Shown piece by piece: positions 38,164 to 47,303 of a stretch of 64,000 nucleotides of DNA. The stretch's first letter is position 1; each line of letters starts with the position of its first letter. Source of the stretch: an uncultured Flavobacteriales bacterium. Its GTDB lineage: Bacteria > Bacteroidota > Bacteroidia > Flavobacteriales_D > Parvicellaceae. The stretch is taken from positions 186,001 through 250,000 of the forward strand of contig CALSPA010000005.1 of NCBI GenBank assembly GCA_943788115.1. The letters are read 5' to 3'. The translations under genes were made by a program, and so were the position numbers. The notes under the pieces were generated by a model. The model was given only the letters and a program-made list of their open reading frames with translations. It searched no databases and was not told where the DNA came from.

Positions 38164-40893
38164 ATGGATAAACATTCCTATTTAAGCAATGCCAACGGAG
38201 AAGTTATTGAAGATTTATACAATCAATATCTTGTAAACAAGAATGATGTAGAAGAAGGTTGGCGTAAATTTTTTGATGGTTTTGAATTTGCTAGAAAAAA
38301 TTACGATAGTGATGGTGATGAAATCCCATTAAATGTTAAAAAAGAATTCATGGTCATTAAAATGATTGATGAATATAGATCTAGAGGTCATTTATTTACC
38401 AAAACTAACCCTGTAAGAGAAAGAAGAAAATACTCTCCATCTCTTAAGTTTACTAATTTTGGATTAGAAGAAAGTGATTTAAAGAAAATTTTTCAAGCTG
38501 GAGATCAAATAGGAATAGGCCCAACAACCTTGCAAAATATCATTGATCATTTAGAAGAAACATATTGCGAATCTATAGGTATTGAATATCAGTACATCAG
38601 ACATCCAAATAGAGTTAGATGGATAAGAGATAGAATAGAGATTAAAAATAGACCGGTTCTTTCTATTCAAGAAAAGAAGCAAATTATGCACAAGCTTAAT
38701 CAGGCTACAGTTTTTGAACAATTTTTACAGAAAAAATTTGTTGGACAAAAACGTTTTTCGATTGAAGGTGCAGAGGCGTTGATACCTGCTTTAGACGTAC
38801 TAATTGAAAAAGGTGCAGAACTTGGTGTTCAAGAATTTGTCATGGGCATGGCTCATAGAGGAAGGTTAAATGTTCTAGCTAATATCTTTAATAAAACTTA
38901 TAAAGAAATTTTCAGTGAGTTTGAAGGTAAAATTTACGATGAGGATAGCCTTTTTGATGGAGATGTTAAATATCATTTAGGTTTTACTTCCGAAAACACT
39001 ACAGATAATGGAAAAGAAGTTCGTTTAACTTTATCCCCAAATCCATCACATCTAGAAGCTGTAGATCCGATTGTTCAGGGCATTACAAGATCTAAAATTG
39101 ATCAAGAATTAAATGGAGATGCAGCTAAGATTGTTCCAATTCTAATTCATGGAGATGCTGCTGTAGCAGGTCAAGGAGTTGTTTATGAAGTGATTCAAAT
39201 GGCACAATTAGATGGCTACGGGACTGGTGGAACTTTACATATAGTAATTAACAATCAGATTGGCTTTACAACTAATTATTTAGATGCAAGATCTAGTACT
39301 TATTGTACTGATGTTGCTAAAACAACTTTATGTCCTGTTTTTCATGTTAATGGTGACGATATTGAGGCCGTTGTTCAAACAATACAAATTGCTTTAAAGT
39401 ACAGACAAGAATTTTCTAGAGATGTTTTTATTGATTTATTGTGTTATAGAAAATATGGTCATAACGAGGGAGATGAACCTAAATTTACTCAACCTAAATT
39501 ATATAAAGAAATCGCAAAGCATGCAAATCCAAGAGAAATCTACCTTAAAAAACTAATCGATGAAAATGTAGTTAGTTTACAAGAAGGTAAGGCAATGGAA
39601 AATGATTTTGACTCAATGTTACAAGATCGATTAGTTGAAGCCAAACAAATTGAAAAAGCAAAGGTTACCGATTTTTTAGAAGACAAATGGAAAGAATTTA
39701 GAAAAGGCAAACCTTCTGACTTTTTCCAATCACCAGATACAAGTGTTAATGAAAAAACATTAATAGAGCTTGCCAATAGCATGCATGCACTTCCTGAAGG
39801 CAAGAAATACTTTAGAAAAATTGTTAAGCTCTTTAATGATAGGTTGTCAATGCTGAAAGAAGATCGTTTAGATTGGGCCATGGGTGAATTATTAGCCTAT
39901 GCAACTCTTCTTATTGAGGGTTTTCCGATACGAATCTCAGGTCAAGATGTTGAAAGGGGAACCTTTTCACACCGCCATGCTGTAGTGAAAACAGAAGATG
40001 ATGAAGAAAGAATAGTTCCGTTAAATCACCTTTCAAAAGATCAGGGAGAATTTTCTATTTATAACTCATTACTTTCTGAATACGCAGTTTTAGGTTTTGA
40101 TTATGGTTATGCTTTTAATACTCCTAATGGTTTGATTATTTGGGAAGCTCAATTTGGAGACTTCAATAATGGTGCTCAAATAATTATTGATCAATTTATT
40201 AGTTCTGCAGAAGATAAGTGGGGAACTCAAAATGGATTAGTAATGTTATTGCCTCATGGTTATGAAGGAATGGGATCAGAGCATTCTTCTGGAAGACTGG
40301 AGCGATTTTTACAACTATGTGCTCAACAAAATTTACAAATAGCAAATTGTACAAGTCCATCAAATTATTTTCATCTTTTAAGAAGGCAGCTCAAAAGAGA
40401 TTTTAGGAAACCTTTAGTTGTTTTTACTCCGAAAAAGTTACTAAGGTACCCTAGAGCAACCTCAAAATTAGCTGAATTTACAGCCGGTTCATTTCTAGAG
40501 GTTATTGATGATTCTGAGACTAATAATGCAGATGTTGTCGTTTTTTGTTCGGGTAAATTTTATTACGATTTATTAGAAAAGAGAGAAGAGTTGTCAATTG
40601 AAAATATGGCTATTGTGAGGTTGGAACAATTGTATCCATTTCCAACAAAGCAAATAGAAAAATTAGTTGCTAAATATGGTAATAAAGCAAAATATTTATG
40701 GGCTCAAGAAGAACCGGAAAATATGGGAGCATGGTCATTTATTTTAAGGTATTGGAAATTTGGCCCAATTACTTGTTGCTCTAGACATTCTTCTGCAAGC
40801 CCTGCAAGTGGATCTCCTAAAGTCCATGAAATAAGGCACAATGAAATAATTGATAAAGTAATGAATTACGCACTAAGTGGTTTAAAATTATAA
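38164..40893 (+). CDS. sucA: 2-oxoglutarate dehydrogenase E1 component
   Basis: TPP-dependent decarboxylase of the TCA cycle. N-terminal E2-binding segment with [22 protein letters not shown], then [43 protein letters not shown] (TPP site), [17 protein letters not shown], and [23 protein letters not shown], written here with one uncertain flank. 909 residues from the ATG at 38164 ([10 protein letters not shown]); two in-frame ATGs at 38155 and 38158 lie just upstream. Followed by sucB after three bases. Confidence 0.97.
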   Translation: [909 protein letters not shown]

Positions 40894-40896
40894 AAG

Positions 40897-42121
40897 ATGT
40901 CAGTATTAGAAATGAAAGTTCCAAGTCCAGGAGAGTCTATTTCAGAAGTTGAAATAGCTGAATGGTTAGTAGAGGATGGAGATTATGTAGAGAAAGATCA
41001 AACAATTGCTGAAGTTGATTCAGACAAAGCAACTTTAGAATTACCTGCTGAAGAAGCAGGTTTAATAACATTAAAAGCTGAAGTTGGTGATTTAGTTGAG
41101 GTTGGTCAAGTTGTTTGCTTAATTGACACATCTGCTGCTCGACCTGAAGGTTCTTCCAAAACTGAAACTGAGGTTAATGACAGTGTCCCAAGCCCCTCTC
41201 CAGTCTCACCAAAACAAGCTCCTCTTCCAAAAATAGACTCTTATGCAAAAGGCCATCCAAGTGTAGCTGCTAAAAAGATGATTGATGAGAATGAGCTATC
41301 TGCAGAATTAATTGATGGAACGGGAAGAGATGGCAGAATAACTAAAGATGATGTTAAGTTGGCTGTTTCTGCAGGTCTTGCAAGGTCAGATCGAAAGAGT
41401 GAGTCGAAGAAAATGAGTATGCTTCGTAGAAAAATTGCATCTCGTTTAGTTTCAGTTAAAAATGAAACAGCTATGTTAACTACATTTAACGAAGTTAACA
41501 TGAAGCCAATTATGGATCTTCGAAAAAAATACAAAGATGGAGTTTAAAGAAAAATATGGTGTAGGCTTAGGTTTTATGTCATTTTTCACAAAAGCCTGTA
41601 CATTGGGTCTAGCTGAATTCCCAGAAGTAAATTCAATGATTGATGGTGATCATATGGTTTCATATAATTTTGCTGATGTTGGAATTGCAGTTAGCTCTCC
41701 TAAAGGTCTTATGGTGCCTGTTCTAAGAAATGCAGAGAAAATGAATCTTCTAGAAATTGAAACCAATATTAAGCAACTTGCCATTAAAGCAAGAGATGGT
41801 AAAATAGCTTTAGATGAAATAACAGGCGGAACTTTTACTATTACCAATGGTGGTGTCTTTGGTTCTATGTTGAGTACACCAATTATTAACCCTCCACAGT
41901 CTGCAATTTTAGGTATGCACAACATAGTAGAAAGACCTGTGGCTATTGATGGAAAAGTTGAAATAAGACCAATAATGTATCTTGCCCTTTCTTATGACCA
42001 TAGAATTATTGATGGTAAGGATAGTGTTGGATTTTTAGTGATGGTTAAAGAAGCCTTAGAAAATCCTTTAGAAAAGATTTTTGATAATAAAGACCCTAAA
42101 GACGTATTGTTCAATTATTAA
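40897..42121 (+). CDS. sucB: 2-oxoglutarate dehydrogenase E2 (dihydrolipoamide succinyltransferase), one frameshift
   Basis: Transfers succinyl groups to CoA. First part: lipoyl domain with Lys44 in SDKATLELP, a Pro/Ser linker, E1/E3-binding segment [15 protein letters not shown] through [13 protein letters not shown], and the start of the catalytic domain ([26 protein letters not shown]). This frame stops at 41547 after RKKYKDGV. The remainder, [19 protein letters not shown] through [15 protein letters not shown] with the catalytic His, continues in the next frame. Removing one G at 41539-41540 restores a single protein of about 407 residues. The enzyme should be essential for a complete TCA cycle, so an error in the sequence is likely. 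Confidence 0.93.
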
Positions 42122-43238
42122 TTTTCGTTTCAATTTTACTAAGTAAATTAACTGCTGATTTACTGTAAAAACCATTTCCTTCTATAATTGAATTTAATGT
42201 GTTTTTGGATTCAGAATAATCCCCTTTTTTGAAAAGAGATTTAGCTTTATACCAATTAGCCTCTTCTTCAAAAATTGAATAACTATGGGTAATACATGCC
42301 TCAAAGTGCTCAATTGCTTTATCTTTTTGCTTAATGTTGTAATAACAAAGACCACCATAAAATAAGGCATTAATATCGTTTGGATATTGGTTTAGAATTA
42401 CTTTAAAATTTTTAAGAGCAGTTTTGAAATTATTTTCTCTAAAATCTAATAAAGCATCCTTTAAAAAATCATTATATGGAATTTCTTTAATGTTGATTTG
42501 AAGGTCCATAGGGTCGTTTTTAGTGTTTTCATAAGCTGCAGGAAGTCCAGAGAGTTCAGCTTTAACTTCTTTTTTCTTAATGTTATTTCTGTTTTTATAA
42601 TTAAAGATTAACAATTCATGTAAGTATATATGTGGAGAGTTAATAATTGAAATAGGTGTGTTGTAATTATTTTCGACTTCTATTTTTACAGCTTCTCTCA
42701 TTTTCATTTTAATAACATCGAGCGTTCTTTTTTTGTTTATAGTTGTATTTAAGCGCTCTGTTTGTTCAGCTTTAATTGGCGAGTTTACTATTATTTCTGA
42801 AGAAGTAATTATTTCGTTTGTTGGCAATATTTTAGCTAGATCAATTGCAGAATCTGATAATTCATCAATAGTAGGCTTAGTTTCTTTTGTGAAGTTTGGT
42901 GTGGTATTAACTTTTTGACTTATATCTTTTTCAGGAAATAAAATTAGAATGGAAATGCCAATAATAAACACAGAAGATAAGGTTAGAAGAATGGCGTTGA
43001 AATTAAATTTAAATTTATTTATTCTTGAATTTATTTTGTCTTCTAGTTTTTCAAATTCATTTACACTATTAGGAACACTTTTAAACCCTTCCATCGCTTC
43101 AGCTTGAAATGCATCACTTTCTAGTTTGCCTTCAATAGCTCTATTTTCATTTTCGCTAAGCTTGCCACTTAAATAATTCTTAATGTCTTCTTTAGAAAGA
43201 GAGTCGTTAGTATTGAATATGTCCTCCATTTTCTTCAT
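42111..43238 (-). CDS. Membrane-anchored TPR protein, candidate anti-sigma partner
   Basis: 375 residues. The N-terminal 80 residues are soluble and acidic ([23 protein letters not shown]), resembling the cytoplasmic head of Bacteroidota anti-sigma proteins but without a zinc motif. One membrane helix follows (about 82-102, [20 protein letters not shown]). The periplasmic part is a long linker and then TPR-like repeats (about 265-370: [43 protein letters not shown]). The ATG overlaps the sigma gene's stop by one base (TAATG), so the pair is translationally coupled. Control of that sigma factor is inferred from position and topology only. Confidence 0.75.
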   Translation of the reverse strand: MKKMEDIFNTNDSLSKEDIKNYLSGKLSENENRAIEGKLESDAFQAEAMEGFKSVPNSVNEFEKLEDKINSRINKFKFNFNAILLTLSSVFIIGISILILFPEKDISQKVNTTPNFTKETKPTIDELSDSAIDLAKILPTNEIITSSEIIVNSPIKAEQTERLNTTINKKRTLDVIKMKMREAVKIEVENNYNTPISIINSPHIYLHELLIFNYKNRNNIKKKEVKAELSGLPAAYENTKNDPMDLQINIKEIPYNDFLKDALLDFRENNFKTALKNFKVILNQYPNDINALFYGGLCYYNIKQKDKAIEHFEACITHSYSIFEEEANWYKAKSLFKKGDYSESKNTLNSIIEGNGFYSKSAVNLLSKIETKINN

Positions 43239-43798
43239 TATTTTCCTTTAACTTTAAGTTTAAGATTTCTTTTTCCATTTTGAATTTCACTTTTAATCTT
43301 TTTTAATTTCCATCCTGTTTCATTGGCTATTTCTTGGTAAGATTTTTTTTCTAAATAAAATAGTGTAATTCCAATCTTTTGATCTTCTTTTAATTCTGAA
43401 ATACTTTTTTGAAGCTGTTCAATTTTTTTTTCTTTTAGAACCTTTTCTTCAATTTGATTTGTTTCATTTTCATAGTGATCAATTTCATTAATTGAATCTT
43501 GAGGAATAGCTTTTTTTCTAAGCTGCATTAAACAGAAATTTTTAGAAACACTATAAAGCCATGATTTTGGATAGGTAATTTCATTGTTTTTAAAATCTAT
43601 TATTGACTTTTCAAAAATCTGCATCATAGCATCTTCAGCATCTGCTGGGTTCTTTAAATACTTCAAACAAACACCATAAACCAAATGGGCATATCTGCTA
43701 AATATATACCCAAAGAATTTTATATTCTTAGTTTTCTTGTAATGTTTTGCTAATTCACTATCAGAAAGTTTTTTTATTTTTCGTTTATTAAAAATCAA
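43238..43798 (-). CDS. ECF-type RNA polymerase sigma factor
   Basis: 186 residues with sigma-70 region 2 (HLVYGVCLKYLKNPADAEDAMMQIFEKSI, SWLYSVSKNFCLMQLRKK) and region 4 (LKEDQKIGITLFYLEKKSYQEIANETGWKLKKIKSEIQNGKRNLKLK). The highly charged linker between the regions is Glu/Lys-rich. Placed three bases after the plug-domain gene and coupled to the TPR gene, so all three are probably one transcript. Target promoters are unknown. Confidence 0.92.
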   Translation of the reverse strand: MIFNKRKIKKLSDSELAKHYKKTKNIKFFGYIFSRYAHLVYGVCLKYLKNPADAEDAMMQIFEKSIIDFKNNEITYPKSWLYSVSKNFCLMQLRKKAIPQDSINEIDHYENETNQIEEKVLKEKKIEQLQKSISELKEDQKIGITLFYLEKKSYQEIANETGWKLKKIKSEIQNGKRNLKLKVKGK

Positions 43799-43801
43799 AT
43801 T

Positions 43802-44518
43802 TTATTCATAGTTTTTTGCTCGTTCTTCTCTAAGCATGTCAAAATAGCTTCTTGTCTCCAATATTACTACTCCTCCTGTCACATCTCCATACATTGCAGG
43901 TACACCTCCAGTGTACACTGATAAAGATTGTATTGCTGCCCCAGGAATTCCACTTAAGCTAGTAGTTTTTACTCCATCTACAAAATATTGAATGGCATCA
44001 CTTCTGGATCCTCTGACATAAACTTCACCGTTTTCATTTACAGAAATCCCTGGAGCTACCGTTTGTAAAAGCTTACCTATATCTCTTAAAGCAGCACTTT
44101 TTTTAATTGTTTTTATACCTATTGTATTTACATGGGCATCTTCAGGATCTATTAAAGGTATTTTGTGCCAAATTTTTGTAAAGCCTTTTAAGGTGCTATC
44201 TTTTAAAATCATGTCTTCTAAGATTACTACTTTATTTGGTTTCACCAATGTTCCAAAACGTTTAATTGTTGATTTTCCAGTGTAAGAAATATAAAGCGTA
44301 TAAGTTCCAGGGTTTAAAGGCTTTAATCTGTATTTTCCATTAATATCAGTAACTGTTCCGAATTTGGTGTCTCCTACTTTAACGTAAACACTAGCCCCTA
44401 GGATACCTTCATTGTCAAAATCATCTAATATTTTCCCTTTTATTTCACCAAAGGTGTTTTGTGAGTATCCAATGGTTGAAATAAGTAGTAAAAGGATGAT
44501 AGTAAGTTTCTTTTTCAT
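43802..44518 (-). CDS. Short carboxypeptidase-regulatory plus TonB plug protein
   Basis: 238 residues: signal peptide (TIGYSQ), a carboxypeptidase-regulatory-like beta-sandwich (GEIKGKILDDFDNEGILGASVYV through YTLYISYTGKSTIKRFG, about 22-105), then a TonB receptor plug domain (VAPGISVNENGEVYVRGSRSDAIQYFVDGVKTTSLSGIPGAAIQSLSVYTGG). It stops after the plug with VVILETRSYFDMLREERAKNYE; there is no beta-barrel and no sign of a lost one downstream, because the sigma gene starts three bases later. A stand-alone plug could be an extracytoplasmic signalling or scaffold protein (inference). Confidence 0.8.
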   Translation of the reverse strand: MKKKLTIILLLLISTIGYSQNTFGEIKGKILDDFDNEGILGASVYVKVGDTKFGTVTDINGKYRLKPLNPGTYTLYISYTGKSTIKRFGTLVKPNKVVILEDMILKDSTLKGFTKIWHKIPLIDPEDAHVNTIGIKTIKKSAALRDIGKLLQTVAPGISVNENGEVYVRGSRSDAIQYFVDGVKTTSLSGIPGAAIQSLSVYTGGVPAMYGDVTGGVVILETRSYFDMLREERAKNYE

Positions 44519-44576
44519 AAGCTTAATTTTTATGGTTTTATTATTTAGATGCTAATAATTAATAAATCCACAAAAA

Positions 44577-44600
44577 AAGCCACAATTTATATTGTGGCTT
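44577..44600 (-). terminator. Rho-independent terminator for the minus-strand nuclease-locus operon
   Basis: AAGCCACAAT (44577-44586) pairs with ATTGTGGCTT (44591-44600) around TTAT. Read on the minus strand it is followed by a run of seven T. It ends the operon 47304-44622 and separates it from the plug-sigma-TPR unit. Confidence 0.88.
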
Positions 44601-44621
44601 AAATGATAAAAGAAGTTTAAA

Positions 44622-46007
44622 CTATTTAATAATTAGTTTTTTAGCTTGTGTACCTATCTTAATAAAGTAATTCCCTTTAGGAAGGTTAGAGATATTAATT
44701 GTATTAACTCCTCTACTGATTGTTTTAGTAAAGCAATTTTTCCCTATAGCGTCAATTATATTAATTTTTGAATTTTGGTTCAATTCAATTGTTATGAAAT
44801 TTGTAGTTGGATTTGGATAAATTGAAAAAGATATAGTTTCATTATTAATGATAGCAGTGACTGCATCTATATCATCTATATCTCTAGGGAGAATTTTGAA
44901 TTCTCCAAAACTATAATCTACTAACCCCGATACATCATATACTTGGTTGGCGATAGGTGTAAATGGAAAGAAAAAATCATCAACTGTTGCCGGTCCAGAG
45001 CCATCATTAATTATCCAGTTGCCAAAACCAGCATTGGGGTTTGTGCATATAGCACTGTTTACAGTAACTAGACATCCTTCATAAGCTTCTGAATTTGCAG
45101 CATCTGAGCTAACAAAATTACTGCTAAAGTTATTTCCTGAAGAAACAATTACTAAGTTGGATAGGTTTTTCAATTCACTTAATTCATAAAATTCATCAAC
45201 CTGACATGAAAAAGTAATTGAATCTCCAACTGATACGACATTCAATGTGTCAAACACATATATACCTGACCATGGACCTGTTCCACTGCTTAAATAAAAA
45301 GATTTGTCATATCTCACGAAATTAACAATACCACCTGTATTTAATTGCTGACCGCTAAATGGAGAATCAGCAGGAATAGCAGTAGAGTATTGAATATCAT
45401 AAATTGAGATTACGTTAGGAGTTGTTGCTCCCTCGTTAATAATAATATCATCAACCTCGTAAGTGCTTCCATCAGATGCTCCCCCAAAATACTGAAACGC
45501 AATTGTGATTGTTGATGATGATGAGCTAATGTAAGACGATAGATCAAGGTTTCCTGAGCTAACAAATGTCCAGCTATTAACATCAGTGTCCATGGAAAAC
45601 AAAGAAGTTAGGTCTGTCCAAGTTGCTGATGACGGTGCTCCGTTTAAATAGTCTGTTGAAATTAGTACAGCCAAATTAGCACCGTTGTATCTCTTTGTAT
45701 GGTTGAAAATTAAATTTGGATTTGTAGCAGTTGAAAGATCTATAAGAGGACTGATCAACCAACTTTCTAAAGGGTCATTTGAACTAGTTGCATTGTCGTA
45801 ATTAGATATTTTAGCAAAAGAGGAGCCGTTAAAATCGGAGTGAAACCAATCATATCCATTTGGATGTGCAGTTACAATTTGAGTTGTCCAAGCATTGTTT
45901 TGATTAAGTGTTCCACCTACAGGTTCGAAGTCTTCTGTAAAATAAGTTTGTGTATATGAGTAAAAGAATGAGCAAATAAGTAATATAAAGGCAGTTGTTG
46001 TTTTCAT
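44622..46007 (-). CDS. Secreted protein: choice-of-anchor-J, OB-like domain, T9SS sorting domain
   Basis: Signal peptide (FFYSYTQ) is followed by a choice-of-anchor-J beta-sandwich (about 20-195: TYFTEDFEPVGG, SWLISPLIDLS, YEVDDIIINE). An OB-like region of the type seen in DUF5689 and extracellular nucleases follows (GGIVNFVRYDKSFYLSS, VSVGDSITFSCQVDEFYELSEL, FGNWIINDGSGPATVDDFF). It closes with a T9SS type A sorting domain (SIYPNPTTNFITIELN through KKLIIK). No catalytic domain is visible, so a binding role is likely. The start overlaps the stop of the upstream gene by one base. Confidence 0.82.
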   Translation of the reverse strand: MKTTTAFILLICSFFYSYTQTYFTEDFEPVGGTLNQNNAWTTQIVTAHPNGYDWFHSDFNGSSFAKISNYDNATSSNDPLESWLISPLIDLSTATNPNLIFNHTKRYNGANLAVLISTDYLNGAPSSATWTDLTSLFSMDTDVNSWTFVSSGNLDLSSYISSSSSTITIAFQYFGGASDGSTYEVDDIIINEGATTPNVISIYDIQYSTAIPADSPFSGQQLNTGGIVNFVRYDKSFYLSSGTGPWSGIYVFDTLNVVSVGDSITFSCQVDEFYELSELKNLSNLVIVSSGNNFSSNFVSSDAANSEAYEGCLVTVNSAICTNPNAGFGNWIINDGSGPATVDDFFFPFTPIANQVYDVSGLVDYSFGEFKILPRDIDDIDAVTAIINNETISFSIYPNPTTNFITIELNQNSKINIIDAIGKNCFTKTISRGVNTINISNLPKGNYFIKIGTQAKKLIIK

Positions 46008-47299
46008 TATTCTTGTATTATTATGTTATCTAATTCCCAAGTAGATCCGTCAAAATCTGATCCGACATATTTAAAAGCAATTGTAGTAGTTGATGAACTG
46101 TAAGCAGATAAATCAATGTTCCCACTATTTACAAATGTCCAATCTCCAGATTCTATATCCCATACAGGAACTGAACTGGTAATGTTTTGCCAAGTACCTT
46201 GAATATTTGGATTACTAGAACCATCGTAATCTGTAGAAATTAATAATTCTAAAGGATCTCCAGTGTACCTAGTGACATTATCAAAGGTTAAATATGGTGC
46301 TGTAGCTGCTGTTAAATCAACTAAAGGAGAAACTAACCAGCTTTCACAAGCATAATTACTTCCATTGTCATAATTGCTTGCTGAAGCTACGGGGTCTGAG
46401 CTGCCAAATATTTCCCATTCGCCCCAATTTGTTGTTGTTGTTGTACCTGCCCAAAAGCTTCCCCATCCACCTGAATTAATTAATCCATCGTTAAAATCTT
46501 TATTTAATATGTAACCGGAACCTCCACCGCCTCCGCCTCCGCCACCTCCGCCACTGCCAGAGCATCGGGTTTCAGTAAGTTGCACTTCGTTTATATCTCT
46601 AATGTAAAGTTGAATGTCATTTCCAAAAACACCTACAATTGCAATTATAGATCCATTTCCATCAGGAACAGTAGTTCCCGCAAAATTAGCATAACCACTA
46701 GTTCTAACTAAAATTGTATTGCCGTTACAATCTGTAAGGGTTCTATTTTCACTAAACTGATTAATTGCATCTGCGTAGCTATATCCTAATTCATCATCAA
46801 TAAATTCAACGTCATTAAGCTCTATTAAGTACCCTTGTAAAGCTGGAGATATTTGGTCTACCGAATAATTAGTTGGACTAATTAGTTTTTGAGTAGCTTG
46901 TTTAACAATGTTATTATCAACATCTACAGAGTCTAGCTGAATCATACCGTTGTAATCACTCAAAACGGTTCCGTTTAAATTAATTCTAATAGAGTCACCA
47001 ATGTATAAGCCACCAGATGCTAACAATCGTAATCTAATTGCTCCTGTACCATCTTGAATATAGGCTTCTTTATAGAAATTCCCATCAGTTTCTTCAGATG
47101 TTACGTTAGCATAGATATTATAATCTTCTGTAATGGATAAATCTGTTCCTGGATACATTGCTTTCAAAGCTGAAATGGTAATTACATTTCCTTCAGGAAT
47201 TACAGTCATTGGTGGGTTGTCATATTTTTTTCTGCAAGAAAAAATATTACCTATTATTAAGGCAGCAAAGATTAAGGGTAAGAATTTGTTGTTTTTCAT
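46007..47299 (-). CDS. DUF5689 lipoprotein with poly-Gly linker and choice-of-anchor-J domain
   Basis: Lipoprotein signal peptide with Cys22 (NIFSC). DUF5689 (about 38-245) opens with VITISALKAMYPGTDLSI and carries an OB-like strand pattern (EAYIQDGTGAIRLRL, IGDSIRINLNGTVLSDYNG). A linker with eleven consecutive Gly (about 250-262) leads to a choice-of-anchor-J domain (NKDFNDGLINSGGWGSFW through WELDNIIIQE). 430 residues, surface-exposed by prediction. It lies four bases after the TonB-dependent receptor gene, in the position of a SusD-like partner. Nucleic-acid binding is inferred from OB-like strands and neighbours only. Confidence 0.82.
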   Translation of the reverse strand: MKNNKFLPLIFAALIIGNIFSCRKKYDNPPMTVIPEGNVITISALKAMYPGTDLSITEDYNIYANVTSEETDGNFYKEAYIQDGTGAIRLRLLASGGLYIGDSIRINLNGTVLSDYNGMIQLDSVDVDNNIVKQATQKLISPTNYSVDQISPALQGYLIELNDVEFIDDELGYSYADAINQFSENRTLTDCNGNTILVRTSGYANFAGTTVPDGNGSIIAIVGVFGNDIQLYIRDINEVQLTETRCSGSGGGGGGGGGGGSGYILNKDFNDGLINSGGWGSFWAGTTTTTNWGEWEIFGSSDPVASASNYDNGSNYACESWLVSPLVDLTAATAPYLTFDNVTRYTGDPLELLISTDYDGSSNPNIQGTWQNITSSVPVWDIESGDWTFVNSGNIDLSAYSSSTTTIAFKYVGSDFDGSTWELDNIIIQE

Positions 47300-47303
47300 A
47301 GTA

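Noticed and set aside
43802-44518. Truncated TonB receptor pseudogene
   Set aside because: No barrel remnant follows; the next gene begins three bases later and the protein ends in an ordered charged tail, so it looks like a naturally short protein.
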